Shown in pieces: positions 6,021-8,769 of a stretch of 8,769 nucleotides of DNA. Origin of the DNA: Bacteroidales bacterium (lineage in GTDB: Bacteria > Bacteroidota > Bacteroidia > Bacteroidales > UBA7960); NCBI GenBank assembly GCA_007122745.1, contig SKTA01000123.1, forward strand, positions 1 to 8,769, given 5' to 3'. Numbering within the stretch: position 1 is the first letter of the stretch; every line of letters starts with the position of its first letter. Made by a program: the position numbers and the translations under genes. The notes beneath the pieces are model-generated. The model worked only from the letters and a program-made list of their open reading frames with translations, made no database searches and was not told where the DNA came from.

Positions 6021-8080
6021 GTTGTGGAGTGTACTTGATCCGTGCTATTTCTTTCCTCTGTTTTGCCCGGGAGTTGAACGTGGAATGAACTGCCCTGGCC
6101 TTCCTGGCTTTTTACCCAAATTTTCCCTTTGTTTTTGCTTACAAGCCCCTGTACCAAAGATAATCCCAGCCCCGGCCCTGTTTCTTTTTCAGTACCTTCT
6201 CGTTTGTGTTCTTTATTTACCTGAAAAAGATCATCCTGCCACGCCCCGGGAATACCGATCCCTGTGTCCTGAACAATGAGCTCTACCCCGCTTGGGCCTG
6301 ATTTTGCTGAAACATGTATGTCGCCCCCTTTTTGCGTATACTTGAGCGCGTTGGAAATCAGATTTCGAATTATCATAAATAGCATGTCCGGATCAGCATA
6401 AACGACTGTGCTGTCCGGTATGTTTGTATGCGTTGTGATCTCTTTTTCCCTGGCTTGTTCAGAATAGAACATCAAACAGTCATTAACACTCGCGGATAAA
6501 TCGGAATTTATAGGATTGTGTTTGATCTTTCCGGTATTGATACGGCCCCAGTAAAGCAGGTTTTTAAGCAATTTATAGGTGTCGGACGCCGACTGATAGA
6601 TGCTGGCAAGAAACGCTTTCTTTTCATCATCATCATAATCATTATAAGATTTTAATAAAAGGTCACTGAAGCCAAGCATACTGTTAAACGGACTGATCAG
6701 ATCATGAGCGATAATGGAGAACACCTTATCCTTGGCATCATTTGCCTCCTTAAGATCTTGTTCACTTTCCTGCAACAGGTCTATTGTATGCTGAAGGCGC
6801 CTGTTAAGCCTGCGTTTTTCCTTCAGCCGGATGTAGATCAATACAACAAGAAATACAAAAAAAAGCGTAAAGATGATGCTTCCAATGAGTATGTTTCTGC
6901 TTCGCTGAATTTCCAATTCTTTCAGTTGGTTGTCAAGCCTGAGCATCTGGTTTTCCCTGTATGTGATCTCTGTTTTCCGTTGCATCTCCAGCTCCGCAAC
7001 CCTCTTGTTTAATTCTTCGCTGTAGAGCGTATCCTGATAGGATAAAGCTTCATTCGAGTATTTGTATGCTGCCTGATAGATCCCCTGGTCTGCATAGAGC
7101 CGGGATAGCTCCTCAAGACATCTTTGAAGCACCTGGTTGAAACGGTTTTTGCGGGCAATCGATAACGCGGTAAGCAAATGTTCTTCTGCTATGCTGTATG
7201 AACCCAGCTTGCGGTGTAATTCGCCCATGTTGGTGTTTACGGTGGCCAGACCAAACTGATCGCCCGTTCTTGTGCGAATATCCAGGGCTCTGTTGTAGTA
7301 TTGAATGGCATCCTGCGGACGGTCAAGAGCAGCAGATGTCATACCCAGATTGTTGTAAGTATTTGCTATGAATCTGGCATCCTGCGCTTCATCTTTTAAC
7401 TCCAGTGAGCGGAGAAAGTAGGCGTGTGCCAGATCAAAATCTTCCAGCAACTGATACACCGTGCCCATGTTATTATACACAGAGGCAAGACCATTGGTAT
7501 CATTCAATAGGAGATAAAGGTCCCTTGCTTCTTCGAGCATCTCAAGGGCTTGTTCAGGCTTTCCCGCTTTTTGAATGGCTGCACTGATGTTGCTTAAGGA
7601 TCTGGCAATTCCAACGGTATCATTGGCACTGCGTCTGATGCTGAGTGATCTGTTCAGCATGGTGATGGCATTGTCGTAATCTCCGATCAGCTGATAAATC
7701 ACACCCAGGTTATTCATGGCCTGAACCATTGATTGGGAATCTGCAATCTCTTCCTTGATCTCCAGACTTTGCGAGATCAATTCAATGGCAGTTGCATAAT
7801 CGGACTTGGCATAAAAGGAAAGGCCCATATTGTTTAAAATGTCAGACTGAAACATTTTATTACCCATGCTTTTGGCAATGTCCAGCGCCATGGAGTCATA
7901 AGTCAGGGAGAGGTCAGGATCAGAATTTGCATAATATGCGGAAAGTTGGCCCAGAACATTAATCCTTTTAATACCCTCGGTATCTTTAAAAGCAATCTTT
8001 AAACTGTCAACATGGCTTTGATTGCTGCTCATCACCAGCATGGGAATAATCAGAAGACATAAAAACAGGATCTTTCTCAT
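6017..8080 (-). CDS. TPR sensor histidine kinase
   Basis: A 687-residue membrane sensor kinase. It begins with a signal peptide (MRKILFLCLLIIPMLVMS). About eight tetratricopeptide repeats with a 40-residue period follow (roughly 35-355; for example LNNMGLSFYAKSDYATAIEL and YNNLGMTSAALDRPQDAIQ). Then come a coiled coil (about 360-394), one membrane segment (396-418) and a second coiled linker. The HisKA domain has the H-box SIIAHDLISPF (H459). The HATPase domain has the N-box NLISNALKYT (N577), DTGIGIP (D605) and GPGLGLSL (635-642). The TPRs should lie in the periplasm and the kinase in the cytoplasm. There is no receiver or output domain and no response regulator in view, so the partner is elsewhere or is unconventional. 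ATG 8080 was chosen because it opens directly into the signal peptide; an upstream open stretch is polar and cysteine-rich. It lies 41 bases after the rhomboid gene and overlaps the YrbL-like gene. Confidence 0.93.
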   Translation of the reverse strand: MRKILFLCLLIIPMLVMSSNQSHVDSLKIAFKDTEGIKRINVLGQLSAYYANSDPDLSLTYDSMALDIAKSMGNKMFQSDILNNMGLSFYAKSDYATAIELISQSLEIKEEIADSQSMVQAMNNLGVIYQLIGDYDNAITMLNRSLSIRRSANDTVGIARSLSNISAAIQKAGKPEQALEMLEEARDLYLLLNDTNGLASVYNNMGTVYQLLEDFDLAHAYFLRSLELKDEAQDARFIANTYNNLGMTSAALDRPQDAIQYYNRALDIRTRTGDQFGLATVNTNMGELHRKLGSYSIAEEHLLTALSIARKNRFNQVLQRCLEELSRLYADQGIYQAAYKYSNEALSYQDTLYSEELNKRVAELEMQRKTEITYRENQMLRLDNQLKELEIQRSRNILIGSIIFTLFFVFLVVLIYIRLKEKRRLNRRLQHTIDLLQESEQDLKEANDAKDKVFSIIAHDLISPFNSMLGFSDLLLKSYNDYDDDEKKAFLASIYQSASDTYKLLKNLLYWGRINTGKIKHNPINSDLSASVNDCLMFYSEQAREKEITTHTNIPDSTVVYADPDMLFMIIRNLISNALKYTQKGGDIHVSAKSGPSGVELIVQDTGIGIPGAWQDDLFQVNKEHKREGTEKETGPGLGLSLVQGLVSKNKGKIWVKSQEGQGSSFHVQLPGKTEERNSTDQVHSTT

Positions 8081-8098
8081 GATGTGCGCTTTTTTATG

Positions 8099-8113
8099 AC
8101 AACAGCCTGTTGT
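8099..8113. repeat. Perfect dyad between rhomboid and histidine kinase genes
   Basis: ACAACAG (8099-8105) and CTGTTGT (8107-8113) are perfect inverted arms around a single C. It sits in the 41-base spacer, 18 bases before the kinase ATG on the minus strand. On that strand it is followed by an A-run, not a T-run, so it is not a standard intrinsic terminator. An operator site or an RNA hairpin near the kinase start are possible roles. Confidence 0.45.
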
Positions 8114-8121
8114 GTACAATG

Positions 8122-8769
8122 CTACAATCCTGGTTTTTTATTGTCGGTATCTTTATAGCTGTATTTGTATTCATTTTCCGGAACAGTTGAATCAGAAACA
8201 GTATCCTTTTCATCCTTTTTAAGATGATCGTCCGCAACCTCAACCTCAGTCTCATCATCTTCCTCTTCCTCCCACGAATAGATGTCTTTTTCCGGACCTT
8301 GCTTTCTGTGGAACCATGCCAGCAAAACACCCGCTGCCATGCCTGTCAGGTGCCCTTCCCAGGAAATGTTCCTTTTAGGGAAAAAATCGGGAAAAACACC
8401 CCAAACCAAACTGCCGTACAAAAACAGCACCAGCAGGGCAAAGGCCATCAGACGATGGTTTCGCTTGATCAAGCCTGCCGTTACGTGAAAGGCAGCCAGT
8501 CCATATACCAAACCGCTGGCACCAATGTGAACACTTCCTGCTTTAGCCAGGAGCCATAACCATATGCCTGAGATCAGAAAAAGCTGCAGAAAAATCATGC
8601 CGCTTGCTTTTCTGTAGTAATAAAACAGCGCCGTACCCAGAAACAAAAGCGGTATGGCATTTGAAAACAGATGACCAAAGTCTTTATGGAGAAACGGGTA
8701 GGTTACAATTCCCATAAGGCCGTCAATGGATTTCGGCCTTAGACCATACTCCGAAAAGCTACTCCCAAA
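8122..8769 (-). CDS. Rhomboid-family intramembrane serine protease, N-terminus beyond the window
   Basis: The frame is open from the window edge for 18 codons before the first ATG (8715). Those codons (ending SIDGLMGIVTYPFLH) read like the usual rhomboid lead-in, so the gene is partial here and does not start at 8715. Numbering from that Met, FGHLFSN gives the TM2 His/Asn pair (H15, N19), HIGASGLVYG the catalytic Ser in GxSG (S67), and WEGHLTGMAAG the catalytic His (H122). The full active-site set seen in GlpG is thus present. Membrane segments are clear up to about residue 135. The protein ends in a cytoplasmic-type acidic tail of about 55 residues (WEEEEDDETE and more), unusual for minimal bacterial rhomboids. 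Rhomboids cut membrane-protein helices; the substrate is unknown. The downstream histidine kinase, 41 bases away, is probably in the same transcript. Confidence 0.9.
   Translation of the reverse strand, partial: FGSSFSEYGLRPKSIDGLMGIVTYPFLHKDFGHLFSNAIPLLFLGTALFYYYRKASGMIFLQLFLISGIWLWLLAKAGSVHIGASGLVYGLAAFHVTAGLIKRNHRLMAFALLVLFLYGSLVWGVFPDFFPKRNISWEGHLTGMAAGVLLAWFHRKQGPEKDIYSWEEEEDDETEVEVADDHLKKDEKDTVSDSTVPENEYKYSYKDTDNKKPGL

Noticed and set aside
8224..8559. 111-codon plus-strand open frame
   Set aside because: It is antisense to the rhomboid gene, which has a full catalytic set; the plus-strand translation has no recognisable features.

Overview
The window looks like part of a surface-polysaccharide (LPS/capsule) gene neighbourhood followed by a membrane/signalling operon, from a member of the Bacteroidota. 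The taxonomic reading is an inference from four things. Genes start without Shine-Dalgarno-like sequences. Three copies of TATCTTTG fit the Bacteroidota -7 consensus TAnnTTTG. The O-antigen ligase has a long periplasmic insert of a kind I associate with this phylum. The eight-TPR sensor histidine kinase is a typical Bacteroidota architecture.

Left part (1-2586, minus strand). Reading in the direction of transcription, there is a family-2-like glycosyltransferase (1735-2586), then a 301-base gap with its own promoter-like box. Next comes a WbpE/WlbC-like PLP sugar aminotransferase (294-1433). A 243-base spacer built of short-period tandem repeats follows. At the edge is the first 16 codons of another gene, whose N-terminus fits a WbpD-like left-handed beta-helix acetyltransferase. 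Aminotransferase plus acetyltransferase suggests synthesis of a 3-acetamido-uronic-acid type sugar nucleotide.

Middle part (2587-5398, plus strand). A 129-base divergent promoter region separates the glycosyltransferase from a Stealth-family sugar-phosphate transferase (2716-3735). This is followed, after 49 bases, by a polytopic O-antigen ligase/polymerase of the Wzy_C family (3785-5398). Together these could add a phosphate-linked sugar and then join or polymerise the finished glycan at the periplasmic face.

Right part (5418-8769, minus strand, convergent with the ligase and only 19 bases from it). In transcription order: a rhomboid intramembrane protease whose N-terminus runs off the window (8122-8769), a TPR sensor histidine kinase (6017-8080), and a small YrbL-family protein with a kinase-like fold (5418-6020). 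The last gene starts inside the stop codon of the histidine kinase (ATGA overlap). The three are therefore probably one operon, with the kinase and the YrbL-like protein translationally coupled.

The points most worth following up are the HK/YrbL-like coupling and the cluster of unrelated short tandem arrays, all close to 8 bp in period, between positions 61 and 274.
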